Under the pieces are notes generated by a model. The model did no database searches. It was given only the letters and a program-made list of their open reading frames with translations, and had not been told where the DNA came from. DNA of 64,000 nucleotides from Pseudoglutamicibacter albus (GTDB lineage: Bacteria > Actinomycetota > Actinomycetes > Actinomycetales > Micrococcaceae), in the NCBI RefSeq assembly GCF_031458175.1, contig NZ_JAVDXX010000001.1:248001-312000 (forward strand), given 5' to 3'. Positions 17,907-26,055 of the stretch are shown here, one piece after another. The position numbers and the translations under genes are program-made. The stretch's first letter is position 1, and each line of letters opens with the position of its first letter.

Positions 17907-18425
17907 ATGCGTGAGTTTTTCAAAACCATGTTCGGTAACCCGGACCGCAAGGACACCAAAGATCTAGGCGAGGGCGTGTGGCGCTCAGACTATTGGCGAT
18001 TCCGGCGCGCGGTGGACCGTATGCACCAGGTCCTGGAGCAGGCGCAAGCTGACGATGCGTATCACGTGATCCTCACGTACGCGGACGAGGTGGGTGACCA
18101 CCTTGAACGCGTACGTGAGGTCTCACACCGAGCGCAAGCGGCGTTCCCGTCTTCAGGAGACCATGTCCCAGCCGCCGCTATGGACGTGCACCATGCGTTA
18201 ACGAAAGCAGCCACGCACGCTGCGACCCTCGCTCAATCCGCAGCGATGCTCGGGTGGGCTACCGCCGAGGATGCCTCAGAAGCTGGCCAGGGTGGCGCGC
18301 CGCAAGAGGCCAAAGCGGCGCAGGACAACAAAGCGGCGAAAGACAACCTGGACCGCAAGAGCGGGGCAGTGGACTCATATGTTGAAAAGGCGGAAGCTGC
18401 ACTGCAGCGGGCACTGCATCGCTAA
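17907..18425 (+). CDS. Hypothetical helical protein
   Basis: 172 residues, not recognised. It is almost wholly alpha-helical: a basic-aromatic start (REFFKTMFGNPDRKD), two long helices (about 30-75 and 85-115, the latter rich in Ala/His) and an Ala/Lys/Asp-rich tail (KAAQDNKAAKDNLDRKSGAV) of coiled-coil character. No signal peptide. It follows cstA-ybdD by 68 bases. Downstream lies a 13-bp direct repeat (GCGCACCGCAGAG at 18439 and 18460), then the IS1249 element. Confidence 0.6.
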   Translation: MREFFKTMFGNPDRKDTKDLGEGVWRSDYWRFRRAVDRMHQVLEQAQADDAYHVILTYADEVGDHLERVREVSHRAQAAFPSSGDHVPAAAMDVHHALTKAATHAATLAQSAAMLGWATAEDASEAGQGGAPQEAKAAQDNKAAKDNLDRKSGAVDSYVEKAEAALQRALHR

Positions 18426-18651
18426 ACACTGTAGGCCGGCGCACCGCAGAGTAGGGTACGCGCACCGCAGAGCTAAACACCGCCCAGTCCGGGTTAAGGG
18501 TCAGAATGTGTGTCTGGGGTTGGTGTTTTCGGCTGTGTTGGCGCGGGTTTCAGCGGATATATATGGCTGCTGGGCATATATCGGTGGTGTGAGCGTTCAT
18601 TCCTCGGTGTGGTGCCCTTGATGTGCTACCGGCTAGTGGTGTGGTGGCTGG

Positions 18652-19830
18652 ATGCCGAAGAACAGACCACGATGCCACTGCGGTGGCGATATGAAACGCA
18701 ATGGCACCACCACACAAGGTAGGACAAGGTGGCGGTGCAAACTCTGTGGAGCCTCAAGCACCAAAACCCGGACTGACATCACCAAAGCAGCAGTGTTCAA
18801 GCAGTTCATCGCTCACTGCACCTCGACCCGTAGCTTGAAAGACACCGCACAACAGGCCGGGGTGAGCCCTTCGACGTTGAAGCGACGGTTTAGCTGGTGC
18901 TGGCTGGTTGAAGTACCCGACCCGATGATCAAACACGCCGGGACGATCTATGACCAGATCTTTATCGATGGAACCTACACCGGTGCCGGGTGTCTTATCG
19001 TGGCAGCCACCTTCGATCATGTCCTGGCCTGGCACTGGTGCAAGCGTGAAACCAGCCTGGACTACCAACGACTACTTCAACGTATCCCCGCACCAGTGAT
19101 CGCTGTCATCGATGGAGGACAAGGAGCCGCCAGCGCTATCAAGAAATGCTGGCCTGCCACCGTGATCCAACGCTGCCTGGTGCATGCACAACGAGTTGTA
19201 CGACGCTACACCACCTCACACCCGCGTACCGATGCGGGCAAAGCGATCTATCAACTAGCACGGAACCTGACCCGGATCACCACCCTGGATGAAGCAGCCA
19301 CCTGGGCGAGGCAACTCCATGAATACGGCACCTTCTACCGGAGATGGCTCAACCAGAAAACCTTCACCACAGACCCAATCACCCAACAACGCCACTGGGC
19401 CTGGACACACCCGAACACCCGTAAGGCCTACAACAGCCTGCTACACCTATGGCGTAACAACCTCCTGTTCACCTACCTCAACCCACCGACCGAACTACAG
19501 CACCGGCACCGCATCAAATCCACCACCAACAGCCTTGAAGGCGCGATCAACGCCGAACTGAAACTGCTCACCCGCACCCACCGCGGCAGAACCGGAGAAC
19601 ACCAACGAAAAATGCTGGAATGGTGGCTCTACCAGAAAACAGAACTGCCTGACGATCCAACAGAAATCGCCAGGCAGTCCAACTGGGGCCAAAACCAACT
19701 CGCCAAAGTACCAGCCCTGACCCACAACAAGAACCAAGCCGACCACCAAACAGGACGACCAGCCCTCTACGACAACGCTATCGACACCACCTACACACAC
19801 TCAATCGGCATCCAAAAAGGCCACATCTAA
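18652..19830 (+). CDS. IS1249 family transposase
   Basis: 392-residue intact transposase. An N-terminal zinc ribbon (cysteines in RCHCGGDMK and RWRCKLCG) precedes a helix-turn-helix (DTAQQAGVSPSTLKRRF). The catalytic acidic residues lie in IFIDGTYTG, AVIDGGQGAASA and TNSLEGAINAEL, the DDE arrangement of the IS256/IS1249 group, with RCLVHAQRVVRRY between. No internal stop or frameshift, so it may be active. Confidence 0.93.
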   Translation: MPKNRPRCHCGGDMKRNGTTTQGRTRWRCKLCGASSTKTRTDITKAAVFKQFIAHCTSTRSLKDTAQQAGVSPSTLKRRFSWCWLVEVPDPMIKHAGTIYDQIFIDGTYTGAGCLIVAATFDHVLAWHWCKRETSLDYQRLLQRIPAPVIAVIDGGQGAASAIKKCWPATVIQRCLVHAQRVVRRYTTSHPRTDAGKAIYQLARNLTRITTLDEAATWARQLHEYGTFYRRWLNQKTFTTDPITQQRHWAWTHPNTRKAYNSLLHLWRNNLLFTYLNPPTELQHRHRIKSTTNSLEGAINAELKLLTRTHRGRTGEHQRKMLEWWLYQKTELPDDPTEIARQSNWGQNQLAKVPALTHNKNQADHQTGRPALYDNAIDTTYTHSIGIQKGHI

Positions 19831-19858
19831 CCCCCGCAACACACCCAAACCAGACACA

Positions 19859-19894
19859 CATTTTGACCCTTAACCCCATTTTGACCCTTAACCC
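19859..19894 (+). repeat. Tandem duplication of the IS1249 right end
   Basis: The outer 18 bp of the right inverted repeat, CATTTTGACCCTTAACCC, occurs twice head to tail (19859-19876 and 19877-19894). The left end has one copy. The target duplication starts directly after the outer copy. Confidence 0.9.
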
Positions 19895-19920
19895 CCCAGT
19901 CCATAAGCGCTGAAAACGTT

Positions 19921-19964
19921 AAAGGTTCGTGGCCGTACCAGTCTTGGTACGGCCACGAACCTTT
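19921..19964 (-). terminator. Terminator of tRNA-Thr(CGU)
   Basis: A perfect 20-bp stem (19921-19940 with 19945-19964), 4-nt loop, just past the tRNA 3' end on the minus strand. Confidence 0.8.
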
Positions 19965-19970
19965 TGTGCG

Positions 19971-20043
19971 AGCCCCCTGCCGGAATCGAACCGGCGACCT
20001 TTTCATTACGAGTGAAACGCTCTACCGACTGAGCTAAGGAGGC
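19971..20043 (-). tRNA. tRNA-Thr (anticodon CGU)
   Basis: 73-nt tRNA on the minus strand: 5' GCCTCCT, D-arm AGCTCAGTCGGTAGAGC, anticodon CGT in TTTCACTCGTAATGAAA, T-arm GCCGGTTCGATTCCGGC. The acceptor stem has one G-T pair. Confidence 0.95.
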
Positions 20044-20207
20044 CTGGCGGTGAACCGCCGGCATACACGCAAGGTGCATGCCACGAGTCGAAACTCTATC
20101 GGTTCAACGCGCCAGGGTCAAAACGCGGGTGAAACTGCGTTGAAACCGCCCTGAAACGGGGCCTACGTACGGCCACAACAACGCCGTAACCAGCGCGAGG
20201 CGATCCG

Positions 20208-21797
20208 TCAGCAGTTAGTCTTCTTAGGCATCTTTCCCTTGAGCAGGAAGTCTTCGACCCCGGTGGTGACGCACTCGTTGGAACGCCCGTAAGCGGTGTG
20301 GCCCCACCCGTCAAAGGTCAGCAGGGTAGAACCTGGAAGCTGCTTCTGCAGGTTCACAGACCACTGGTACGGGGTTGCTGGGTCGTGCTTAGTGCCGACC
20401 ACCAAAACAGGCGGGATGTCCTTAGACACTTTGAAGTCATCTTGCGCGGCGCCACCGGCGTTAGGCCAGCCAGCGCAACCATCGTGCTCGCTGAGGGCCT
20501 CGCCGTAGAACGGCGCTTCCTTCTTGAACTTTTCGCGCGTCTTCTTGCGGGATTCCTCCGTCAGTGCAGACGCGCCGTAATCCATGCAGTTGTATGCGTA
20601 GAACGCCTGGCTGGTGTTGTTGCGGTACTTGCCGTCCTCTCCACGCTCAGTAGACAAGTCCCACAGCATCGCGATCCCCTCTGGGCCATTGTCTTCGATC
20701 GCCTGGCTCAACGCGTCAGTGAGCATGTCATGGGCTGCTGGCTCATACATCGGCAAGAGGGCTGCCTCGAAAACGGCGGCGCCACTGAACTTGCGGCCGT
20801 CCTCGGTGGTCATCGGTTTGGCATCCCACTTGTCGATCGCTTCGGTGAGCTTCTTACGGCCAGCCGCAACGTCACCTTTGAACCAGCAAGTATTCGGCTG
20901 CTCGGTGCAGGACTCAAGATAGTAGTCGAGGCTCTCCTCGAAGGACTTCGCTTGCCCAAGCCCGACCTCTTCCATCTCGAGCGTTGGGTCCAGCGCCCCG
21001 TCCAGCACCATGCGTCCAGCATTTTCTGGGAATAACGACAGGTACTGGGCGCCGAGCTCGGTGCCGTATGAGTAGCCGAGGTAGTCGAGCTTCTCATGGC
21101 CGAGGGCCGCGCGCAGAATATCCATATCTCGCGCGGAGTTCGGTGTGGTGATTTGGCTCAGCAGCCCTTCCGGCTTGGTGTTCTGCTTGCACTTGAGCAC
21201 ATCGGCTTCTGCGTCCTTCTTGATCTCCTTGATGCTCTGCTCGTTGTTGCGCGGCATACGAGATTCCTCCATGCGCGCATCGAGCTCCTCGTCCGTGAAA
21301 CACTTCACGGCCGTCGAGCTACCCACCCCGCGAGGATCAAAACCGACGATGTCGTAGCTCTTACGCAGCTCATCTGAGAAGAGCATCGAGGCGGCGTCCT
21401 TGACCATGTTCACGCCCGAACCGCCGGGCCCGCCCGGGTTCACGACCAAGCTGCCTTCGGACTTTTCGGTGGCTTTCGCACGAATAACTGAGATCGTGAT
21501 CGCGCCCTCGTCAAGCTTCTCGTAGTTCAGTGGAACTGCGATCTCGCCGCACTCAAAGTTGCCGCATTCCTGCCAGTCGATTTTCTGGTCATAGAAAGAC
21601 TTCAGGTCTTTGCCGCTGACGGCTTCTGTGGCAGGCGCTTTCGACGACTCGGCCGGGCTCGCCTCGGGCCCGCCGTTGCTACCGCCACCGCCGCAAGCGG
21701 TGAGCGCTAACGCAACAGCGGCGGCTGCTGCACTGAACATCATGCCCCGGCGGGGCATAGCACCCGGAAGGAGCCGGGTTTGGTGTGGGGAAGTCAC
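20208..21797 (-). CDS. Tripeptidyl aminopeptidase-like alpha/beta-hydrolase lipoprotein
   Basis: 529 residues. A signal peptide with lipobox LTAC (SAAAAAVALALTACGGGG) anchors it to the outer face of the membrane. The hydrolase core shows the oxyanion phrase NPGGPGGSGVN, GFDPRGVGSS, the nucleophile elbow GYSYG (Ser243), the acid region TKHDPATPY and the histidine in GWGHTAYG. This matches the actinobacterial tripeptidyl aminopeptidase (TAP/SlpD) group, which trims peptides outside the cell. GTG 21797 has GAGGA five bases upstream. Confidence 0.9.
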   Translation of the reverse strand: MTSPHQTRLLPGAMPRRGMMFSAAAAAVALALTACGGGGSNGGPEASPAESSKAPATEAVSGKDLKSFYDQKIDWQECGNFECGEIAVPLNYEKLDEGAITISVIRAKATEKSEGSLVVNPGGPGGSGVNMVKDAASMLFSDELRKSYDIVGFDPRGVGSSTAVKCFTDEELDARMEESRMPRNNEQSIKEIKKDAEADVLKCKQNTKPEGLLSQITTPNSARDMDILRAALGHEKLDYLGYSYGTELGAQYLSLFPENAGRMVLDGALDPTLEMEEVGLGQAKSFEESLDYYLESCTEQPNTCWFKGDVAAGRKKLTEAIDKWDAKPMTTEDGRKFSGAAVFEAALLPMYEPAAHDMLTDALSQAIEDNGPEGIAMLWDLSTERGEDGKYRNNTSQAFYAYNCMDYGASALTEESRKKTREKFKKEAPFYGEALSEHDGCAGWPNAGGAAQDDFKVSKDIPPVLVVGTKHDPATPYQWSVNLQKQLPGSTLLTFDGWGHTAYGRSNECVTTGVEDFLLKGKMPKKTNC

Positions 21798-21862
21798 ATT
21801 ATCCTCGCTGATGTCGATCTGATGGAGCTAGTAGGCCAGGGTCTGCTGGTGGCTCGGGAGGT

Positions 21863-23077
21863 TCATCGAGCCGCAGACGGCCTGGGCGCAGTCAGTCTAG
21901 GTGAAGCAGAACTTCGCGGAGTAGTACTACGGGGTGAGACGATGATCGCGGCCATGAGCGCTTCGATCGCTACTTGTGGGCTCACATTTCCGGCGATCCT
22001 CTCGCGTGCGGTCCCGATGTGGTCGATCGCGGCAACAGAGTGCCCCGGATTCGTCGCGTTCGCGTACTGGGTCAGCTGCGGCGCTAGGTGAGCGTTGACG
22101 AGCTCTTGACCTGTGCCGAGCTGGATTGTGAGAACGTCGCGGAAGAACGTCGTCAGGTCGATCAATGCGCGGTCTATCGAGTCTGTGGTTCCGCGCCGTC
22201 CGCGGCGCTTAGCGGCATCGGCGAGGCGCTTGAATTCTGTGCGTAACTGCCGCGGGATCGATTCTTCCGGGGACAAGCCGAAGGTTTCCCTCAACGCAGC
22301 CTCATCGGCTTGGGAACGCTCTTCAACGGATGCGGTCGCCTCCGCGGTCGCTATCTCAACGAAATGGGCGGCTGCCGCCATAGCGTTAGCGATGTTCGTG
22401 GCTCTGAACGGCGTGTTCACGATGTCTTCACGCCGCTGCCGTGCCCCCTCGTCGCGGGCGAGCCTGCGGGCAACACCGATGTGGCCTTGGGAAACGCGGG
22501 CCGCGAACTCAGCTTGCGCCGGGGTTAGCCCGTCCCTGCGAACCAAAAGCTCCGCGACATCGGCGTTATCCGGGATCCGGAGTGTGATGTTGCGGCAACG
22601 GGAACGGATCGTGACCAGGACATCGGCGGGCGAAGGCGCACATAGGATCCACACGGTGTGCGGGGGTGGCTCTTCGATGGCTTTCAGCAACACGTTGGTG
22701 GTGCGTTCGGTCATGCGGTCGGCGTCTTCAACGATGATGATCCGCCAGCGTCCCGTGGCTGGCCTGTCGTGGGCTGTGCTGATGAGGTGGCGGACGTCTT
22801 CAATCGAGTAGGTAACGTTCTCGGTTGTCACCATGCTGACATCGGGGTGTGTTCCAGCGAGCACGGTGCGGCACGCCGGACATTCACCGCAGTCCTTTGC
22901 TTCCGGCGCGGCCTGTTCGCATTCAAGGGCGGCAGCGAACGCGCGGGCCGCGTTGGTACGTCCTGAGCCCGGAGGGCCGGTCATGAGCCACGCGTGGGTC
23001 ATCGCACTACCGCTCACCGCGCGCTTGAGTTGCTCAACCACCCGCTCCTGTCCAGGGAGGTCCCGCCACACGCTCAT
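21863..23077 (-). CDS. holB: DNA polymerase III subunit delta prime
   Basis: 404-residue clamp-loader subunit (AAA+ fold). The modified P-loop GPPGSGRTN has Arg where an ATPase has Lys, and four cysteines (CEQ...CGECPACR, about residues 53-70) form the zinc module of the DnaX/HolB family. The sequence continues with VEDADRMTERTTNVLLKAIEEPP, given here in part as LLKAIEEPP. It overlaps the tmk stop by 4 bases (ATGA), the usual actinobacterial tmk-holB pair. It is longer than E. coli HolB, with a Ser/Pro/Arg-rich C-terminal tail. Confidence 0.93.
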   Translation of the reverse strand: MSVWRDLPGQERVVEQLKRAVSGSAMTHAWLMTGPPGSGRTNAARAFAAALECEQAAPEAKDCGECPACRTVLAGTHPDVSMVTTENVTYSIEDVRHLISTAHDRPATGRWRIIIVEDADRMTERTTNVLLKAIEEPPPHTVWILCAPSPADVLVTIRSRCRNITLRIPDNADVAELLVRRDGLTPAQAEFAARVSQGHIGVARRLARDEGARQRREDIVNTPFRATNIANAMAAAAHFVEIATAEATASVEERSQADEAALRETFGLSPEESIPRQLRTEFKRLADAAKRRGRRGTTDSIDRALIDLTTFFRDVLTIQLGTGQELVNAHLAPQLTQYANATNPGHSVAAIDHIGTARERIAGNVSPQVAIEALMAAIIVSPRSTTPRSSASPRLTAPRPSAAR

Positions 23078-23844
23078 GCGCTACCTCCGGCATCTGTCAC
23101 GGCATCAGGTGCAGGGTTGGACGCTGAGCCCGCCGCAGGCCGCGCCGCCGGGGCTTGCTCGGCCTGTTCGGTCCGCGCTGTTAGGGGAACACGCTTTATG
23201 AGGGGAGCCACGGCCGCGTTGATCTGTTGCGCGATGTCTTCGATGCTTGCCCGCGCATCGATCACAAGATAACGCTGCGGATCCAGTGCCGCGATCCGCT
23301 CGAACTCTTCCATGAGTGTTCCGTGAAACTCATCGGGCTCGGCTTCGATGCGGTCGCTGGTTCCGCGTTGGCCTTGGCGTGCACGCGAGTCCGCTACCGG
23401 CATCGTGAGCACGATGGTGAGGTCGGGTTCATGCCCCCGCACGGCCGGGGCATTGATGGAGGCAACTGTTTCCAGGCCGAGCCCGCGGCCTGCACCTTGA
23501 TACGCGAGCGAGGAGTCAAGGAAGCGATCAGAGATCACAACCGCGCCGGCCTCCAGCCACGGGATGATCCGGTCGTTGACGTGAGCCGAACGCGCCGCAG
23601 CATAGATCAAGGCTTCGGTGACAGGGTCCATCGGAGCGAACGCCGGGTCAAGCACGATGCCGCGCAGTGCCTCGGACACAGCCGTTCCGCCTGGTTCGCG
23701 GGTGGTTTCAACGCGGTAACCGGCCGAACGCAGGTGCTCGGCGAGCAAGCGAGACTGGGTTGATTTACCTGTCCCGTCGCCTCCTTCAAACACGATGAAC
23801 ACACCGGCGGTATTACGGTGTTGCTGTGTGGCATCTACCTGCAT
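23074..23844 (-). CDS. tmk: Thymidylate kinase
   Basis: Phosphorylates dTMP to dTDP. 256 residues from ATG 23844; a further upstream open frame lacks support. Walker A is FEGGDGTGKST, followed by the substrate loop ETTREPGGT and DRFLDSSLAYQG. A C-terminal tail of about 35 residues (Ala/Pro/Glu-rich after VPLTARTEQ) is not part of the family core and is probably disordered. It is translationally coupled to holB. Confidence 0.93.
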   Translation of the reverse strand: MQVDATQQHRNTAGVFIVFEGGDGTGKSTQSRLLAEHLRSAGYRVETTREPGGTAVSEALRGIVLDPAFAPMDPVTEALIYAAARSAHVNDRIIPWLEAGAVVISDRFLDSSLAYQGAGRGLGLETVASINAPAVRGHEPDLTIVLTMPVADSRARQGQRGTSDRIEAEPDEFHGTLMEEFERIAALDPQRYLVIDARASIEDIAQQINAAVAPLIKRVPLTARTEQAEQAPAARPAAGSASNPAPDAVTDAGGSA

Positions 23845-23896
23845 GTACTTAACCCTACCGGTGGTTAGGTCCAAAACATGAGGGTGAACACATAGA

Positions 23897-24262
23897 ATGG
23901 GACGCATGACTTGGGCTCTCATGATCGAATTCGTGATCTCCGTGTTAATCGACGGAGCCATTTTCGCTCTCGCGTTATTCGCGTTGCTGGACTGCCTCGG
24001 GCAGCCCGCGGACCGTTTCCGCGTCTTCAGCAGGATGTCGAAGGGCGCGTGGACAGGAGCCCTCGCAGCGGCAGCGCTCGTGTCAGGTCTTTCATGTGTC
24101 AGCGGTGTGACCGCTTTGATAGGTCGGCCTTTCGGCGCCGGCATTCTAAGCGGTGGCAGCTTCGGCATGATCCTGATCTTGGCTGCGGCGATCTTCACAG
24201 GCGTGTATTTGGCGGGGGTCCGTCCTAACGTGTCCGGTAAGAACGGGTACGGCTCGTATTAA
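23897..24262 (+). CDS. DUF2516 family membrane protein
   Basis: 121 residues with three hydrophobic segments (about 8-32, 53-72, 84-106) and the C-terminal phrase GVYLAGVRPNV plus a short Gly/Tyr tail, matching the actinobacterial DUF2516 family. No function is known for the family. ATG 23897 and ATG 23906 are both possible; the difference is three residues. It diverges from tmk and precedes gpmA by 57 bases. Confidence 0.78.
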   Translation: MGRMTWALMIEFVISVLIDGAIFALALFALLDCLGQPADRFRVFSRMSKGAWTGALAAAALVSGLSCVSGVTALIGRPFGAGILSGGSFGMILILAAAIFTGVYLAGVRPNVSGKNGYGSY

Positions 24263-24319
24263 GCCGCGGCACCCATCGTCATTGAGAGACCCTGCTTGCG
24301 CGGGAATGAAAGGCGGATC

Positions 24320-25063
24320 ATGACTTATAAGCTGATTTTGCTTCGGCACGGTCAGAGCGAGTGGAACGAGAAGAACTTGTTCACTGGCTGGTATGACGTG
24401 ACGTTGACTGAGAAGGGGCGTGCGGAGGCCAAGCGTGGCGGTGAGCTGCTCAAGGAGACCGGCAACCTGCCTGATGTGCTTCACACCTCGCTGTTGACTC
24501 GCGCCATCGTGACGGCCAACATCGCTTTGGAGGCCGCGGATCATGTGTGGATCCCGGTCAAGCGTTCGTGGCGGCTCAACGAACGCCACTATGGTGCGTT
24601 GCAGGGCAAGAACAAGGCCGAGGTTTTGGAGAAGTTCGGTGAGGAACAGTTCATGACCTGGCGCCGTTCTTATGACACTCCGCCGCCGGAGCTGGAGGAT
24701 GATTCGCCGTTCTCGCAGGCGAATGACCCTCGCTACGCGGACCTTGTTTCGATGCCGCGCACCGAGTGCCTTGAGCAGGTTCTTGAGCGTCTGTTGCCTT
24801 ACTGGACTGAGCAGATCGTGCCGGATCTGAAGGCCGAGAAGACTGTTTTGGTGACCGCGCATGGTAACTCGTTGCGGGCGCTCGTGAAGCACCTGGATGG
24901 TATTTCGGATGAGGATATCGCCCAGTTGAACATCCCGACCGGTATCCCGCTGGTGTATGAGCTGGATGAGAGCCTGAAGCCTGTCACCCCGGGCGGCACC
25001 TATCTTGATCCGGATGCTGCCGCGGCTGAGATCGCTAACGTCGCCAACCAGGGTAAGAAGTAA
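24320..25063 (+). CDS. gpmA: Phosphoglycerate mutase, 2,3-bisphosphoglycerate-dependent
   Basis: Glycolytic interconversion of 3- and 2-phosphoglycerate. 247 residues of normal length. The phosphohistidine motif [10 protein letters not shown] opens the protein, followed by [17 protein letters not shown]; the active-site segment RRSYDTPPP and the second histidine in [17 protein letters not shown] are present. ATG 24320 has GAAAGGCGG about 7 bases upstream, better than the in-frame ATG 24296. It ends in front of a very strong shared terminator. Confidence 0.96.
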   Translation: MTYKLILLRHGQSEWNEKNLFTGWYDVTLTEKGRAEAKRGGELLKETGNLPDVLHTSLLTRAIVTANIALEAADHVWIPVKRSWRLNERHYGALQGKNKAEVLEKFGEEQFMTWRRSYDTPPPELEDDSPFSQANDPRYADLVSMPRTECLEQVLERLLPYWTEQIVPDLKAEKTVLVTAHGNSLRALVKHLDGISDEDIAQLNIPTGIPLVYELDESLKPVTPGGTYLDPDAAAAEIANVANQGKK

Positions 25064-25075
25064 CGCCTAGGTAAT

Positions 25076-25126
25076 GCATAGAGCTGGGGCCAGCACCTGC
25101 CACAGGTGCTGGCCCCAGCTCTATGC
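25076..25126. terminator. Bidirectional terminator gpmA / phoU
   Basis: A perfect 24-bp stem (25076-25099 with 25103-25126) and 3-nt loop between convergent genes. Confidence 0.85.
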
Positions 25127-25161
25127 TCTCTCAGCCGCGAACGGTTAGTGAGGCGTATCGG

Positions 25162-25830
25162 CTACTTGAATGGGAGGTCTACGGACTCTGGCTCCCATTC
25201 GCCGGTCACGAGGTAGGTGACCTTGCGGGTCACGGAGACGCCGTGGTCGCCGAAGCGCTCGAGGTAGCGGGAGGTCAGGGTCACGTCTGCCGTGGTTTCG
25301 GATGGTGCGTCCCATTCTGGGGCGGCTACGGCACGGAATACAGATGAGTGCAGTTCGTCGATCTGGCGGTTCTTTTCAATGATCTGGCGCGCCAGGCTCA
25401 GGTCGCGGGTGTCGAGCAGGTCGCCGAGCATGTGTGCCAGCTCGATGTCCAGCTTCGCCATGTCAGCGAAGGTTGGGATGATGCTTTCTGGTGCTACCGG
25501 GTTAGGGAAGCGCAGGCGAGCCAGCTGGGCGATGTGGCGGGCGAGATCGCCCATGCGCTCGAGGGATGCAGACATGCGCAGCGAACCGACGATCATGCGG
25601 AGGTCGGAGGCGACTGGGCCTTGGAGGGCGAGGACGTCGATGGCGCGCTCGTCCAGTTCGTTCTGCATGAAGTCGATGCGAGCGTCGCTTGCGATGACTT
25701 CCTGCGCTAGTTCGGTGTCTTGGGTGGTGAACGCCTCCCATGCCTGTTCCATTGCGGTTGCAACACGGTGGGACATGGTGATGAGGCCTTCGCCGATGGA
25801 GGTCAGCTCTGCTTGGAAGACTTTGCGCAC
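25162..25830 (-). CDS. phoU: Phosphate signalling protein PhoU
   Basis: 222-residue all-helical protein made of two similar three-helix halves, each with the PhoU metal-binding phrase region (DARIDFMQNELDERAIDVL and EKNRQIDELHSSVFRAV, each partly quoted). It represses the phosphate sensor kinase when phosphate is plentiful. Start GTG 25830. It is divergent from senX3-regX3, the conserved actinobacterial arrangement. Confidence 0.94.
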   Translation of the reverse strand: MRKVFQAELTSIGEGLITMSHRVATAMEQAWEAFTTQDTELAQEVIASDARIDFMQNELDERAIDVLALQGPVASDLRMIVGSLRMSASLERMGDLARHIAQLARLRFPNPVAPESIIPTFADMAKLDIELAHMLGDLLDTRDLSLARQIIEKNRQIDELHSSVFRAVAAPEWDAPSETTADVTLTSRYLERFGDHGVSVTRKVTYLVTGEWEPESVDLPFK

Positions 25831-25977
25831 GGTTGCGTGTGTTCCTCTCGATTGTCAGACATGTGCGGCGGCGGTGAGTTTTGCTGTGTGCGGCTCACGC
25901 CGTGTGTCTCTCACTGGGCACATGTGGGGGACTATGAATTATCTTTGCTCCGCTAAGTATCGCGGCGGTAGGCGTTA

Positions 25978-25995
25978 CATGAACATCAGGTGAAC
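25978..25995 (-). promoter_or_regulatory. PHO-box-like direct repeat
   Basis: Read on the minus strand, GTTCACC, four bases, GTTCATG: two heptamers 11 bases apart, matching the PhoP/RegX3-type PHO box (GTTCACC direct repeats). It lies in the 225-bp divergent phoU-senX3 space, so autoregulation by RegX3 is plausible. Confidence 0.6.
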
Positions 25996-26055
25996 AGGTC
26001 GTAGGGGAGTGCATTCTCCGGTTGTTGTCTAGTTTTCCAGGGTTAGGCTCTTAGT

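Larger units (their letters stand above)
18491..19894 (+). mobile_element. IS1249-type insertion sequence (IS256 family)
   Basis: 1404-bp element with inverted ends: left GGGTTAAGGGTCAGAATGTG; right end, read inwards, GGGTTAAGGGTCAAAATG. It is flanked by an exact 8-bp direct repeat CCCAGTCC (18483-18490 and 19895-19902), the expected target duplication for the IS256 group. One transposase gene fills most of it. It separates the helical hypothetical gene from the tRNA-Thr terminator without breaking either. Confidence 0.92.

Noticed and set aside
18439-18472. 13-bp direct repeat GCGCACCGCAGAG as a mobile-element scar
   Set aside because: The copies lie on the same side of IS1249 and do not flank anything; the real target duplication is CCCAGTCC.
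23845-24198. 118-residue N-terminal extension of thymidylate kinase
   Set aside because: It lies opposite the DUF2516 gene and precedes the canonical kinase start; basic, low-complexity translation.
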